Source of the DNA: Frigidibacter albus | GTDB lineage: Bacteria; Pseudomonadota; Alphaproteobacteria; Rhodobacterales; Rhodobacteraceae | Direction of reading: 5' to 3' | DNA: 64,000 bases | Assembly: GCF_009908165.1 (NCBI RefSeq) | Contig: NZ_JAAAUC010000009.1 | Coordinates: 62,001 to 126,000, forward strand | Shown: positions 45,764-53,983 of the stretch, piece by piece | Layout: the number at the start of each line of letters is the position of its first letter | Numbering within the stretch: the first letter of the stretch is position 1 | Made by a program: the position numbers and the translations under genes | Notes under the pieces: generated by a model | Told to the model about the DNA's origin: nothing | Seen by the model: the letters and a program-made list of their open reading frames with translations, nothing else | Database searches by the model: none

Positions 45764-48121
45764 CTACTCGCCGTAGGGCACCCAGATCGTCTTGACCTGC
45801 GTCGCGCGCTGCAGGAAGCCGCGGCCCTGACCCTGTGGCCCGGTCCAGTCGCGGTTCGCCAGCGCCCAGACCGGCTTGAGGTTGCCGGTGCTCTCGGCCT
45901 CCACGCTTCGCCGCCCCTCGGCCGCGCCCACATACCACAGCGCCGCCACCTCATCATGCCGGGCCAGCACCGCCGCCAGCTCGTCCTTCGGGCCGGTCAC
46001 GATGTTCACCACCCCGTCCGGCACGTCGGAGCAATCCAGAACCTGGCTCAGGTCGGTGGCCGAGAGCGGGCGCGAGGCCGCAGGCACCGCCACCACGCGG
46101 TTGCCCATCGCAATCGCCGGCAGCACCAGACTGACGAACCCCAGCAGCGGCGCGGCATCGGGGCAGATGATGCCCATGATCCCGAACGGCTCCGGCATCT
46201 GCAACGTCACATGCGCGGTCTTCGTCGCCGTCACCGCGCCATCAAACTTGTCGGCCTGCGCGGCGTAGTAGAAGGCGCGGCGGATCGACATGTCCACTTC
46301 CAGCGCGGCGGCATCGGCGGAGTGCCCGCCCTCCACCAGCCGCGCCGCGAATTCGCCAGCGCGGGCCGACAGGTTCTCGCCCAGATAATACAGCACCTGC
46401 GCCCGGTTATGAGCCGTGGCCCGGCCCCAGCCGCCCGCCTTCGCCGCCGCCTCCACCGCATTGCGGATGTCCTTGCGGCTGCCGAGCCCGGCCAGCCCCA
46501 GCACCCGGCCTTCATGCGTCACCGCATAAGATTGCCCGCTGTCGGGCCGCGCCTGCTTGCCGCCAAAATACATCTTGGCGGTCCGGTCGATGCCGCCGCC
46601 TTGGCCCACAGCTTCCGCCACAGGCGAGGTGTCGAACCGCGCCTCGGCCTCCAAGGCCTCCTCCACCTCCGGCGAGCGCAGATAGTCGCGCAGCCCCGCA
46701 CGCCCGCCCTCGCGGCCAAAGCCGCTTTCGCGCATCCCGCCGAACGCCGCCCCCGCGTCGAAGATATTGGCGGAGTTCACCCAGACCACCCCCGCCTTGA
46801 CCTTCGCCGCCAGATCCATCGCCAGCCCCACATTCTCCGTCCAGACCGAGGCCGCCAGCCCGTAGCGGGTGGCATTCGCCAGCTCCACCGCCTCGTCCGG
46901 CGTGCGAAAGCTGGTCAGCGTGGCCACCGGCCCGAAGATCTCGGCATCCGCCACCGGATTTGCGGGGGGCACGCCGGTCAGGAAACCCGGCGCGTAGAAG
47001 CAGCCCTCGCCGGGCAGCGCGCAGTCGGCCTGCACCAGCCGCGCCCCCGCCGCCGTGCCCGCCGCAACCATCTCCTGCACCCGGGCCAGTTGCACCGGAT
47101 GCACCAGCGCCCCCACATCCACCGACTTGTCCAGCGGGTCGCCGACGCGCAGCTTGGCCAGCCGGGCGGTCAGGCGGCGGGTGAAGGCCTCCTCCACCGC
47201 CTCGGCCACCAGAATCCGGCTGCCGGCACAGCAGACCTGCCCTTGGTTGAACCAGATCGAATCCACCACGCCCTCGACCGCCGCATCCAGATCGGCATCG
47301 GCGCAGACGATGAAGGGCGACTTGCCGCCAAGCTCCAGCGTCAGCGACTTGCCCGTTCCCGCCGTCGCCTTGCGGATCGCGCGGCCCACCTCGGTGGAGC
47401 CGGTGAAGGCGATCTTGTCCACCTCCGAGGCGACCAGCGCCGCCCCGGTCTCGCCATCGCCGGTGACGATGTTCACCACGCCCGGGGGCAGTCCGATCTC
47501 GGCGCAGATCTCGGCAAAGGCGAGCGCCGTCAGCGGAGTATACTCGGCAGGCTTCAGCACCACGGTATTGCCCGCCGCCAGCGCGGGCGCGATCTTCCAG
47601 GCCAGCATCAGCAGCGGGAAGTTCCAGGGGATGATCTGGCCGCAGACGCCATGGGCCTCCGCCCCCGGGAATTCCTCGGCCAGCAGTTCCGCCCATCCGG
47701 CATGGTGGTAGAAGTGCCGCGCGACCAGCGGAATGTCGATGTCGCGCGCCTCGCGGATCGGCTTGCCGTTGTCCAGCGTCTCCAGCACCGCCAGGAACCG
47801 CTCGCGCTTCTGTACATGGCGGGCAATTGCGTAGAGCCACTTCGCCCGCTCATGCCCCGCCAGCGCCGCCCATCCCGGCTGCGCCTTGCGCGCGGCGGCC
47901 ACGGCGGCGGCGATGTCGGCCTCGGTGCCCTGCGTCACCTGCGCCAGTTCCTCGCCCGTGGCGGGATTCGCGGTGGCAAAGGTCTCGCCCGGCGCGGCGA
48001 AACTGCCACCGATGAAATGCCCGAACGCCCCCCGCGCGGCCAGCCACTTCTGCACCTCCGCCGCCGACTCCGGCGCGGGCCCATACTCCATGCTCATCAG
48101 GATTTCCTTCACACTCGGCAT
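45764..48121 (-). CDS. Aldehyde dehydrogenase fused to a second, truncated ALDH-like half
   Basis: 785-residue protein. Residues 1 to about 480 form a full NAD(P)-dependent aldehyde dehydrogenase: IIPWNFPLLMLAWKIAPALA, AFTGSTEVGR, LELGGKSPFI and catalytic Cys in WFNQGQVCCAGSR. From about residue 500 a second ALDH-like segment begins (LGSRKDIRNAVEAAAKAGGW) and keeps the cofactor-half landmark GIMGIICPDAAPLLGFVSLV and the C-terminal tail TQVKTIWVPYGE, but no catalytic-Cys block. The gene follows deoC by 10 bases, so acetaldehyde released by DeoC is the likely substrate. The start at 48121 has GAGGGGGA upstream. Confidence 0.88.
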   Translation of the reverse strand: MPSVKEILMSMEYGPAPESAAEVQKWLAARGAFGHFIGGSFAAPGETFATANPATGEELAQVTQGTEADIAAAVAAARKAQPGWAALAGHERAKWLYAIARHVQKRERFLAVLETLDNGKPIREARDIDIPLVARHFYHHAGWAELLAEEFPGAEAHGVCGQIIPWNFPLLMLAWKIAPALAAGNTVVLKPAEYTPLTALAFAEICAEIGLPPGVVNIVTGDGETGAALVASEVDKIAFTGSTEVGRAIRKATAGTGKSLTLELGGKSPFIVCADADLDAAVEGVVDSIWFNQGQVCCAGSRILVAEAVEEAFTRRLTARLAKLRVGDPLDKSVDVGALVHPVQLARVQEMVAAGTAAGARLVQADCALPGEGCFYAPGFLTGVPPANPVADAEIFGPVATLTSFRTPDEAVELANATRYGLAASVWTENVGLAMDLAAKVKAGVVWVNSANIFDAGAAFGGMRESGFGREGGRAGLRDYLRSPEVEEALEAEARFDTSPVAEAVGQGGGIDRTAKMYFGGKQARPDSGQSYAVTHEGRVLGLAGLGSRKDIRNAVEAAAKAGGWGRATAHNRAQVLYYLGENLSARAGEFAARLVEGGHSADAAALEVDMSIRRAFYYAAQADKFDGAVTATKTAHVTLQMPEPFGIMGIICPDAAPLLGFVSLVLPAIAMGNRVVAVPAASRPLSATDLSQVLDCSDVPDGVVNIVTGPKDELAAVLARHDEVAALWYVGAAEGRRSVEAESTGNLKPVWALANRDWTGPQGQGRGFLQRATQVKTIWVPYGE

Positions 48122-48131
48122 CTTGTCCCCC

Positions 48132-49082
48132 TCAGGCCAGCGCGTGGCGGTGCGAGGCGGCATAGCGCCCGGTGACATGGTGATCGAGCTGCCGCTCGAT
48201 ATCGGCGAGCATCGACGAGGCGCCAAGCCGGAACAGGTCCGGCTGCAGCCAGTCGTTGCCCATCTCTTCCTTCATCAGGACCTGCCAGGCGATGGCGTCC
48301 TTGGCGGTGCGCATCCCCCCCGCGGGCTTAAAGCCGACCCGGGCGCCGGTCCGCGCGCCGTAATCGCGCAGCGCCCGCACCATCACCAGGCTGACCGGCA
48401 GCGTGGCGTTCACCGGCTCCTTGCCCGTCGAGGTCTTGATGAAATCCGCCCCGGCCTGCATCGCCACCATGCTGGCCTTGTAGACATTGCGCAGGGTCTT
48501 CAGCTCGCCGGTCGCCAGGATCGCCTTCATGTGGGCATCGCCGCAGGCCTCGCGCATCGCCGCCGTTTCATCGTAAAGCGCCTGCCAGTCGCCCGACAGC
48601 ACATGCGCGCGGCTGATCACGATGTCGATTTCCGCCGCGCCCTGATCCACCGCATAGCGGATCTCGGCCAGCCGCAGCGGCAGCGGCATCAGCCCCGCCG
48701 GAAAGCCGGTGGCGACCGAGGCGACGGGGATGCCCGACCCCTCCAGCGCCTTCACCGCCGGGGCCACCATCGTCGGATAGACGCAGACGGCGCCGGTGGT
48801 CAGCGCCTCCAGCCCCAGCCCCTGCAAGATATGTGGGGCCAGCGGTTGGCGCGCCTTGGCGCAGAGCCGCTGGACACGGGCCGGGGTGTCATCCCCCGCC
48901 AGCGTGGTCAGGTCGATGCAGCGGATGGCATTGACCAGCCAGGCCGCCTGCCACTCCTTCTTGACCGTGCGCCGCGCCGTCAGGCTGGCCGCCCGCCGCT
49001 CGGCGGCGGGGGTATTCACCGCCACGGTGTCGAACCAGTCCGGTGCCAGCGGGGTGCCGGGATTGCGGCCAGTGTCAGTCAT
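48132..49082 (-). CDS. deoC: Deoxyribose-phosphate aldolase
   Basis: 316-residue DERA. The class I aldolase Lys lies in FIKTSTGKEPVNATLPVSLV, and the second conserved Lys in GFKPAGGMRTAKDAIAW; both are intact. It splits 2-deoxyribose 5-phosphate into glyceraldehyde 3-phosphate and acetaldehyde. It is longer at the N-terminus than the E. coli enzyme (259 residues) but matches the long bacterial/animal form. It overlaps the regulator upstream and is followed by the ALDH gene. Confidence 0.94.
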   Translation of the reverse strand: MTDTGRNPGTPLAPDWFDTVAVNTPAAERRAASLTARRTVKKEWQAAWLVNAIRCIDLTTLAGDDTPARVQRLCAKARQPLAPHILQGLGLEALTTGAVCVYPTMVAPAVKALEGSGIPVASVATGFPAGLMPLPLRLAEIRYAVDQGAAEIDIVISRAHVLSGDWQALYDETAAMREACGDAHMKAILATGELKTLRNVYKASMVAMQAGADFIKTSTGKEPVNATLPVSLVMVRALRDYGARTGARVGFKPAGGMRTAKDAIAWQVLMKEEMGNDWLQPDLFRLGASSMLADIERQLDHHVTGRYAASHRHALA

Positions 49083-50070
49083 CGCAACTCTCCAGCGCGA
49101 AAAGGGCCGTCACCTCATCGGTGATCAGCACGTTGACATAGTTCGCACGAAGCGCCGCCAGCGCGACGGCATGTTTCGCGGCGCCCGCAACCACGCCGAT
49201 GCTGCGCTCGCGCCCGGGCAGCGCGCCGAGGCCGAGCCCCAGCGTGCGGTCATCCAGCGCGGGATCGGCGATCCGCCCGCCCGCGTCGATGAAGCGCCCC
49301 ATCAGGTCCCCCACCGCACCCAGTGTCTGCAACGCGGCCATCTCGTCCGCGCCCAGATAGCCCGAGGTCACATGCACCGAATCCGCCCCCGCCGCCCCCA
49401 GCGAGAACACCAGCACCGGCGCGCTTTCCGCCAGCCGCAGCACATCGGCCACCACCCGGTCCTGCTCCAGCACCGCGCGGCTGGTGGCGCTGCCAAGGAT
49501 CGCGGGCGCGGGCAGCATCGTCGCGGTGCCGGGGGCGGCGCGGGCAAAGGCCTCGGCCACCGCATGGGTGCCGGGCATCCCCAGCCGCAGCGACACCGCG
49601 CCATTCACCTGCACCACATGCACGCCCGGCGCCCATCCCTGCGGCAGATGCCGCGCCACCGCCGCCATCGTCCGGCCCCAGCTGATGCCGATCAGGCCGG
49701 GCTTCGGCTGCAGAGCCGCCAGATACTCCGCCGCCGCCCGCGCCACGGCGTCGGCTCCCTGCGCCTCGGTCTCGGCCGATTGCACCACGATCGCGTCGCG
49801 CAGGCCAAAGGCCGATTGCAGCCGCGCCTCGAGGTCCGGCAGGCGTTGCCGCCGCGGGCTGATCTCGATGCGCACGATGCCAAGGCTGCGCGCCTCGGTC
49901 AGCAGCCGGCTGACCTGCCAGCGGGTCAGGCCGAGATCGGCGGCAATCTCGGTCTGGCTGCGGTCCAGCCGGAAGAACAGCTTCGCCGCCTGCACCATCA
50001 GCGCCTCGCGCTGTGCATCGGTGGGCAGGCGGGGGCCCCGGTCCTCAGCAGATGTGATGGCGTGTCCCAT
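49075..50070 (-). CDS. SorC/DeoR-type sugar-binding transcriptional regulator
   Basis: 331-residue regulator. The N-terminal helix-turn-helix is FRLDRSQTEIAADLGLTRWQ VSRLL in character, typical of SorC-family proteins, followed by a sugar-phosphate-binding domain (LIGISWGRTMAAVARHLPQG; VQVNGAVSLRLGMPGTHAVA). It is the first gene of the deoC-ALDH operon and very likely its own regulator, with deoxyribose 5-phosphate or a related sugar phosphate as effector (inference from context). The ATG at 50070 is preferred; 30 further upstream codons lie in the intergenic region. Confidence 0.87.
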   Translation of the reverse strand: MGHAITSAEDRGPRLPTDAQREALMVQAAKLFFRLDRSQTEIAADLGLTRWQVSRLLTEARSLGIVRIEISPRRQRLPDLEARLQSAFGLRDAIVVQSAETEAQGADAVARAAAEYLAALQPKPGLIGISWGRTMAAVARHLPQGWAPGVHVVQVNGAVSLRLGMPGTHAVAEAFARAAPGTATMLPAPAILGSATSRAVLEQDRVVADVLRLAESAPVLVFSLGAAGADSVHVTSGYLGADEMAALQTLGAVGDLMGRFIDAGGRIADPALDDRTLGLGLGALPGRERSIGVVAGAAKHAVALAALRANYVNVLITDEVTALFALESCDD

Positions 50071-50428
50071 ATGTGAGATTAGGCGCGGGCGGGAGGTGAC
50101 GTCAAGCCTTGGACCTCGCACCGTCCCAGGGCGGCGCCCGTCCGCCGGGTGGGCGAGCAACGGTGGTTCTAGGCACTTTGTGGTTCAATACCTCTCCACC
50201 GAATTTCTAGGCGCGACCGGAGCAAAAGCGCCCGCCCGAGGGGGCGGAAGGCTCTGCCCGGCGGCGCTAAAGCGCCTTGTTCCGGGCAAGAAGCGGTGCA
50301 CTGTCAGATGTCGGCTTCGACTCGATTCAGCCGACGACGATCCAGACCCCAGCCTCCCGCTAATTCTTGACAAAAAAACTTGGAACCTTTACCCGGGCCG
50401 AAATACCCCTGATCCGAAAGGCCGCGCC
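50071..50428. promoter_or_regulatory. Divergent control region between the deoC operon and exbB
   Basis: 358 bases without a gene. Near the exbB side is TTGACA (50367-50372) followed at 17 bases by a weak TACCCG, a probable exbB promoter. TTCTAGGC occurs twice (50167-50174 and 50205-50212), 38 bases apart, and could be a repeat recognised by an iron or haem regulator; this is a guess. Next to the regulator's ATG is CTCACATATG, a possible operator half-site. Confidence 0.5.
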
Positions 50429-51136
50429 ATGGATGAAACGGCACTCATCGAGACGCCGACCAACGCCCTCCAGCGCATGATCGCCTTCATCGACATGGGC
50501 GGCGCCGCGATGTGGGTGATCGCCATCCTGTCGATGCTGACCGTGGCGCTGATCCTGTGGAAGGTGCTGCGGCTGCTGGCCTATGGCGCCTGGTCGGGTG
50601 GGCGCCGGTCCGAGCGGGCCATCGCGCTGTGGTCCGAGGGCCGCATCGACGCCGCGCAGGCCGAGATTGCTGGCCGCCGCTCGCTGCGCGCCCGCCTCGT
50701 GCGTGCCGCCATGCAGGCAGCCTCGGACCCGACGCTGGACGAACCCGCGGCCAAGGCCGAGACTGCCCGCGTCGCCCGCCACCTGCTGCTGCAGGCGCGC
50801 AGCGGGCTTCGGGCGCTGGAGCTGGCCTCGACCATCGGCCCGCTGCTTGGCCTTCTGGGTACCGTGACCGGCATGATCGCCGCCTTCCAGGCGCTGCAAG
50901 AGGCCGGCGCCCGCGCCGACCCGGCCACGCTGGCGGGCGGTATCTGGGAGGCGCTGCTGACCACCGCCGCCGGCATGGCCGTGGCGATCCCCGCGCAGAT
51001 CGCGCTGACATGGTTCGAGAGCGTCGTCGACCGCCTGCGCCATGACATGGAAGACGCCGCGACCCGCATCTTCCAGCGCGCGCCGCGTGCCGCCGGCCCG
51101 CGCCGCGCCGTCATCCTCGACAAGGCAGCCGAGTAA
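50429..51136 (+). CDS. exbB: ExbB-type proton channel protein of a TonB system
   Basis: 235-residue inner-membrane protein of the MotA/TolQ/ExbB family. Three hydrophobic segments: about residues 25-45, then the pair LASTIGPLLGLLGTVTGMIA and EALLTTAAGMAVAIPAQIAL, which hold the conserved Gly-rich family motif and the TM3 Thr. It assembles as a pentamer around ExbD and couples the proton gradient to TonB. The gene is first of an exbB-exbD-exbD-tonB operon; its TAA shares a base with the exbD1 ATG. Confidence 0.93.
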   Translation: MDETALIETPTNALQRMIAFIDMGGAAMWVIAILSMLTVALILWKVLRLLAYGAWSGGRRSERAIALWSEGRIDAAQAEIAGRRSLRARLVRAAMQAASDPTLDEPAAKAETARVARHLLLQARSGLRALELASTIGPLLGLLGTVTGMIAAFQALQEAGARADPATLAGGIWEALLTTAAGMAVAIPAQIALTWFESVVDRLRHDMEDAATRIFQRAPRAAGPRRAVILDKAAE

Positions 51137-51513
51137 TGTTCGAATTCGGCGCAGACCGTCCGCGCCGGCGGCCGAACCTCACGCCGATGATCGACGTGGT
51201 GTTCCTGCTGCTGGTGTTCTTCATGCTCGCCTCGCGCTTTGGCACCGACATGACCCTGCCGCTGACCGTGGCGGGGCAGGGGACCGGCTATTCCGGCCCG
51301 CCGCGGCTGGTGGATGTCTCGCCCGAAAGCGTCGCGCTGAACGGCGCCCCCATCGCCCCCGAGGCCCTGGCCGAGGCGCTGGCCGCGCTGACCGAAGACC
51401 CCGCCGACGCCATCGTGCTGCGCGCCCGGGACGAGGCGACGCTGCAGCAGGTGATCGCGGTGATGGACGTGCTGAAGGCCGCCGGTTTCACCCGTCTGGT
51501 GCTGGTGGAGTAG
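51136..51513 (+). CDS. exbD: ExbD family protein, first paralogue
   Basis: 125-residue ExbD/TolR protein with one N-terminal membrane helix. Asp20 in LTPMIDVVFLLLVFFMLAS is the conserved proton-path Asp. The periplasmic domain runs from about residue 45 (VDVSPESVALNGAPIAPEAL) and ends LKAAGFTRLVLVE. It works with ExbB. A second ExbD copy lies 3 bases downstream. Confidence 0.92.
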   Translation: MFEFGADRPRRRPNLTPMIDVVFLLLVFFMLASRFGTDMTLPLTVAGQGTGYSGPPRLVDVSPESVALNGAPIAPEALAEALAALTEDPADAIVLRARDEATLQQVIAVMDVLKAAGFTRLVLVE

Positions 51514-51516
51514 CCG

Positions 51517-51933
51517 ATGGATTTCTCCGACCCGCCGCGCAAGGCCCCGGCAGAAAACCTGCTGCCGATGATCAATGTGGTGTTCCTGCTGCTGATCTTC
51601 TTCCTGATCTCGGCGCAGCTGACCCCGCCCGAGCCCTTCCCGGTGACCCCGCCAGAGGCCGAGGCGGAGGCCGAGGCGGAGGGCGATTTCACCCTGCATC
51701 TCGATGCAGCGGGCGAGGTCGGCTACCGCGATTCCATCGGGCAGGACATGGCCCTCGCGGCACTGACGGCCGCGCGGGGCGAGTATTGCGCGGCGAGCGA
51801 TTGCGAGGCCGCCCCTCCCGCGCTGCTGCTGCGCGCCGATGGCGCGGTGCCCGCCGCGCGGCTTGCGGCTCTGATGCCGGCGCTCGGCCAGCTGGGCTTT
51901 GCCCGCGTCGATCTGGTCACGGCCCTGCCATGA
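51517..51933 (+). CDS. ExbD family protein, second paralogue lacking the proton-path Asp
   Basis: 138-residue ExbD-like protein. The membrane helix LLPMINVVFLLLIFFLISAQ aligns exactly with the first paralogue (LTPMIDVVFLLLVFFMLAS), but residue 20 is Asn instead of Asp. The Asp is essential for proton coupling in characterised ExbD/TolR, so this copy may be a structural partner in a mixed ExbD dimer. The periplasmic part has an acidic linker (EAEAEAEAEGDF) and a shorter, differently ordered C-terminal half. It overlaps tonB by four bases. Confidence 0.88.
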   Translation: MDFSDPPRKAPAENLLPMINVVFLLLIFFLISAQLTPPEPFPVTPPEAEAEAEAEGDFTLHLDAAGEVGYRDSIGQDMALAALTAARGEYCAASDCEAAPPALLLRADGAVPAARLAALMPALGQLGFARVDLVTALP

Positions 51934-52844
51934 GCAAGCTTCACGCCCTGTTCGCCCTGGCCCTGGCCATTGCCCTGCACCTCGCCGCCTTCGCCTGGCG
52001 CCCGACCGAGGCCGGCGCCACCGCCTCCGGTGCGGGTGGCGATGCGATGGTCTCGCTCGAAGCCTCCAGCGGGTCCATCGCCGAGATAGTCGAGGAATGG
52101 GAGCGCCCGCCCGAGCCGGTGGCAGAGCCGGTGCCGCAACCGGCGCCCGAGATGGCGCAGCCCGAGCCGCCGCCGCAACTGACCCCGCCCGATGTCCCCG
52201 AGACGCCCGTGCAGGCGCCCACGCCGTTGATGGCGCTGCCGCAGGCGCCCGAGATGCCCAGCTTGGACATCGCGGAGCTGCCGCCACCGCCACCGCCTGA
52301 GCCGGAACCCGAGCCCGCACCGGAACCGGAACCGCTGCCCGACACGCGCCCCCAGCCGCGGCCCGAACCGCAGCCGGAGCCACAGCCGCAGCCTGACCCC
52401 GAACCGGCACCGCGGGCAGAGCCCCAGCCCAGGCGCCAGCCCGGCCCGCCGCCTGCGGACAGCGTCGCCGCACAGCGTGCCGCGGGCAGCGGCGGCGGGG
52501 TCAATGCCGGGGCCTCCAGCAGCCAAAACGGTGCCGCCGCCGCCGCCCGCGCCGAGGATCTGCGGGCCAGCTGGCGCGCGGCGGTGCAGGCGCGGGTGGC
52601 CCGCAGCGTCAGCTATCCGCGCGAGGCCGGCCGCGCCGAATTCACCGTCATGCTTACCTTCTCGGTGGGGCTGAACGGGCGTGTCTCCGGCGTGGCGCTG
52701 ACACGCTCCTCCGGCAATGCCGCGCTGGATGCCGCCGCGCTGCGCATGGCACGCTCGGTGCGCCGCCTCCCCGCGGCCCCGGCCGGGCTCAGCGACGGGA
52801 CCTATCCCTTCGGGGTGGAGCTAATTTTCGAGCCGCCCTCCTGA
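51930..52844 (+). CDS. tonB: TonB-family energy transducer
   Basis: 304-residue TonB. An N-terminal signal anchor (residues about 5-24), then a long Pro/Glu/Gln-rich region (about residues 65-180, with runs of EPEPEPAPEPEP type) that spans the periplasm, and a C-terminal TonB domain (RVARSVSYPREAGRAEFTVM; VSGVALTRSSGNAALDAAAL; PFGVELIFEPP). It transmits ExbB/ExbD energy to outer-membrane receptors for iron or other cofactors. No receptor gene is adjacent. The ATG overlaps the second exbD stop. Confidence 0.93.
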   Translation: MSKLHALFALALAIALHLAAFAWRPTEAGATASGAGGDAMVSLEASSGSIAEIVEEWERPPEPVAEPVPQPAPEMAQPEPPPQLTPPDVPETPVQAPTPLMALPQAPEMPSLDIAELPPPPPPEPEPEPAPEPEPLPDTRPQPRPEPQPEPQPQPDPEPAPRAEPQPRRQPGPPPADSVAAQRAAGSGGGVNAGASSSQNGAAAAARAEDLRASWRAAVQARVARSVSYPREAGRAEFTVMLTFSVGLNGRVSGVALTRSSGNAALDAAALRMARSVRRLPAAPAGLSDGTYPFGVELIFEPPS

Positions 52845-52854
52845 GACTCTGCGC

Positions 52855-52882
52855 CGTGGCAGGCCTGGGCTCCGCTGCCACG
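52855..52882 (+). terminator. Hairpin behind tonB
   Basis: CGTGGCAG (52855-52862) and its exact complement CTGCCACG (52875-52882) with a 12-base loop, then TTGCGCCCCTCTTCCCCTT. A plausible end for the tonB operon; the T-tract is interrupted. Confidence 0.5.
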
Positions 52883-52903
52883 TTGCGCCCCTCTTCCCCT
52901 TCG

Positions 52904-52946
52904 TTCTGGTCCAAATATCCCGGGGGTCCGGGGGCAGAGCCCCCGG
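52904..52946 (-). repeat. Second copy of the hairpin plus GGATATTTGGA element
   Basis: On the minus strand: CCGGGGGC-TCT-GCCCCCGG (52928-52946), then ACCCCCGGGATATTTGGAC and on towards CAGAACGAAGGGG. It matches the dnaN/recF copy (28525-28566) in layout and in the box, but lies here against the direction of the flanking genes. Confidence 0.65.
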
Positions 52947-53014
52947 CGTCGGCCGCCTGGCGCAAGTCCCCGCAGGCCTTTGCGCCCGTCCTTCGCCCAT
53001 GCTATGCCGCACCC

Positions 53015-53383
53015 ATGCGCGCGCATCCGTTTCCCCGCCTGTCCGGGCTTGTCCTGACCCTGCTGCTGCTGGTCGCCTCGGCCACGGGCGGGTTGGCGCA
53101 TCGCGCGCCACTGACGCCCGACGATGTCGCGCTGCAGGCCCATGCGCAGGTCTGGGGGCTGGCGGACCCCGCGCTCTGCGCCGATGCCGGGGACAGCGAA
53201 CTTGCCGGGCCGACGCGCTGCGATGCCTGCCGTCTGGTCGGTGCCGCGCTGGTGCCCGATCTTGCACGGCCGCTGCTGCTGTGCGGCCGGGTGCTGCCGC
53301 TGGCCTGGGCTCTGCCGGAACCGCTGCGCACGGCCTTTGCCGCCCGCCCGGCGCATCCGGCCCGCGCTCCGCCGAGGGGCTGA
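53015..53383 (+). CDS. Small secreted protein with a CxxC motif (DUF2946-like)
   Basis: 122-residue exported protein: signal peptide with hydrophobic core LVLTLLLLVASATGGLA, mature start HRAPLTPDDVALQ. The middle holds ALCADAGD and TRCDACRLVGAALVPDLARP; the CDAC motif could bind metal. Size and layout resemble DUF2946 proteins found near copper-handling genes. It precedes the PCu(A)C copper chaperone by 84 bases. The ATG at 53015 excludes upstream codons that cover the hairpin repeat. Function unknown. Confidence 0.7.
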   Translation: MRAHPFPRLSGLVLTLLLLVASATGGLAHRAPLTPDDVALQAHAQVWGLADPALCADAGDSELAGPTRCDACRLVGAALVPDLARPLLLCGRVLPLAWALPEPLRTAFAARPAHPARAPPRG

Positions 53384-53467
53384 CCCCGCCGCAGCCCCGG
53401 TCTGCCCCTAGGGCGGACCTGTCCGCCGGTCCATCGGACCGGCCCCGAACACTTTCAGGATACCCAC

Positions 53468-53956
53468 ATGAAACGCGCGCTTTCCCTTCTCGCCGCCGCC
53501 CTGCTGGCCGGCACCCCCCTCGCAACGGCCGCATTCGCCCATGGCGTGACCGCCGGCGATCTGGAGATCATCCACCCCGCCATTCCGGCCCCCAGCCCCG
53601 CCGCCAAATCCGCCGCCGGCTACCTCGCGATCAGCAATGGCGGCGCCGAGCCTGACCGGCTGCTCGCCGTAGAGGGCGAGTTCGCCGACAAGATCATGCT
53701 GCACACCACCGAGTTTTCCGCCGATGGCGTCGCCCGGATGATGCATCTCGAGGCGATCGAGATCCCGGCGGGCGACACCGTGGTGCTGGAACCCGGCGCG
53801 ATGCATGTGATGCTGATGGGCCTGACCGGTCCCTTGGCCGAGGGCGACCTCCTTCCCGCCACGCTGGTGTTCGAGCGGGCAGGGCGGGTGGAGGTGGAGT
53901 TCTCCGTCGACCCGGCCGATGCCGAGGACGATCACGCCGACCATTCCGGCCACTGA
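53468..53956 (+). CDS. PCu(A)C copper chaperone
   Basis: 162-residue periplasmic copper chaperone. Signal peptide to about residue 25 (LATAAFAHG). The PCu(A)C copper site is visible as KIMLHTTEFSADGVARMMHL followed by GAMHVMLMGL (H-x10-M-x21-H-x-M type). A His/Asp-rich tail (DAEDDHADHSGH) adds possible metal ligands. It delivers Cu(I) to cytochrome oxidase. The pairing with a CxxC secreted protein and proximity to a TonB operon suggests a metal-supply neighbourhood. Confidence 0.9.
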   Translation: MKRALSLLAAALLAGTPLATAAFAHGVTAGDLEIIHPAIPAPSPAAKSAAGYLAISNGGAEPDRLLAVEGEFADKIMLHTTEFSADGVARMMHLEAIEIPAGDTVVLEPGAMHVMLMGLTGPLAEGDLLPATLVFERAGRVEVEFSVDPADAEDDHADHSGH

Positions 53957-53983
53957 GCCGGTCGGCCTGACCGGCGCGCCCGG

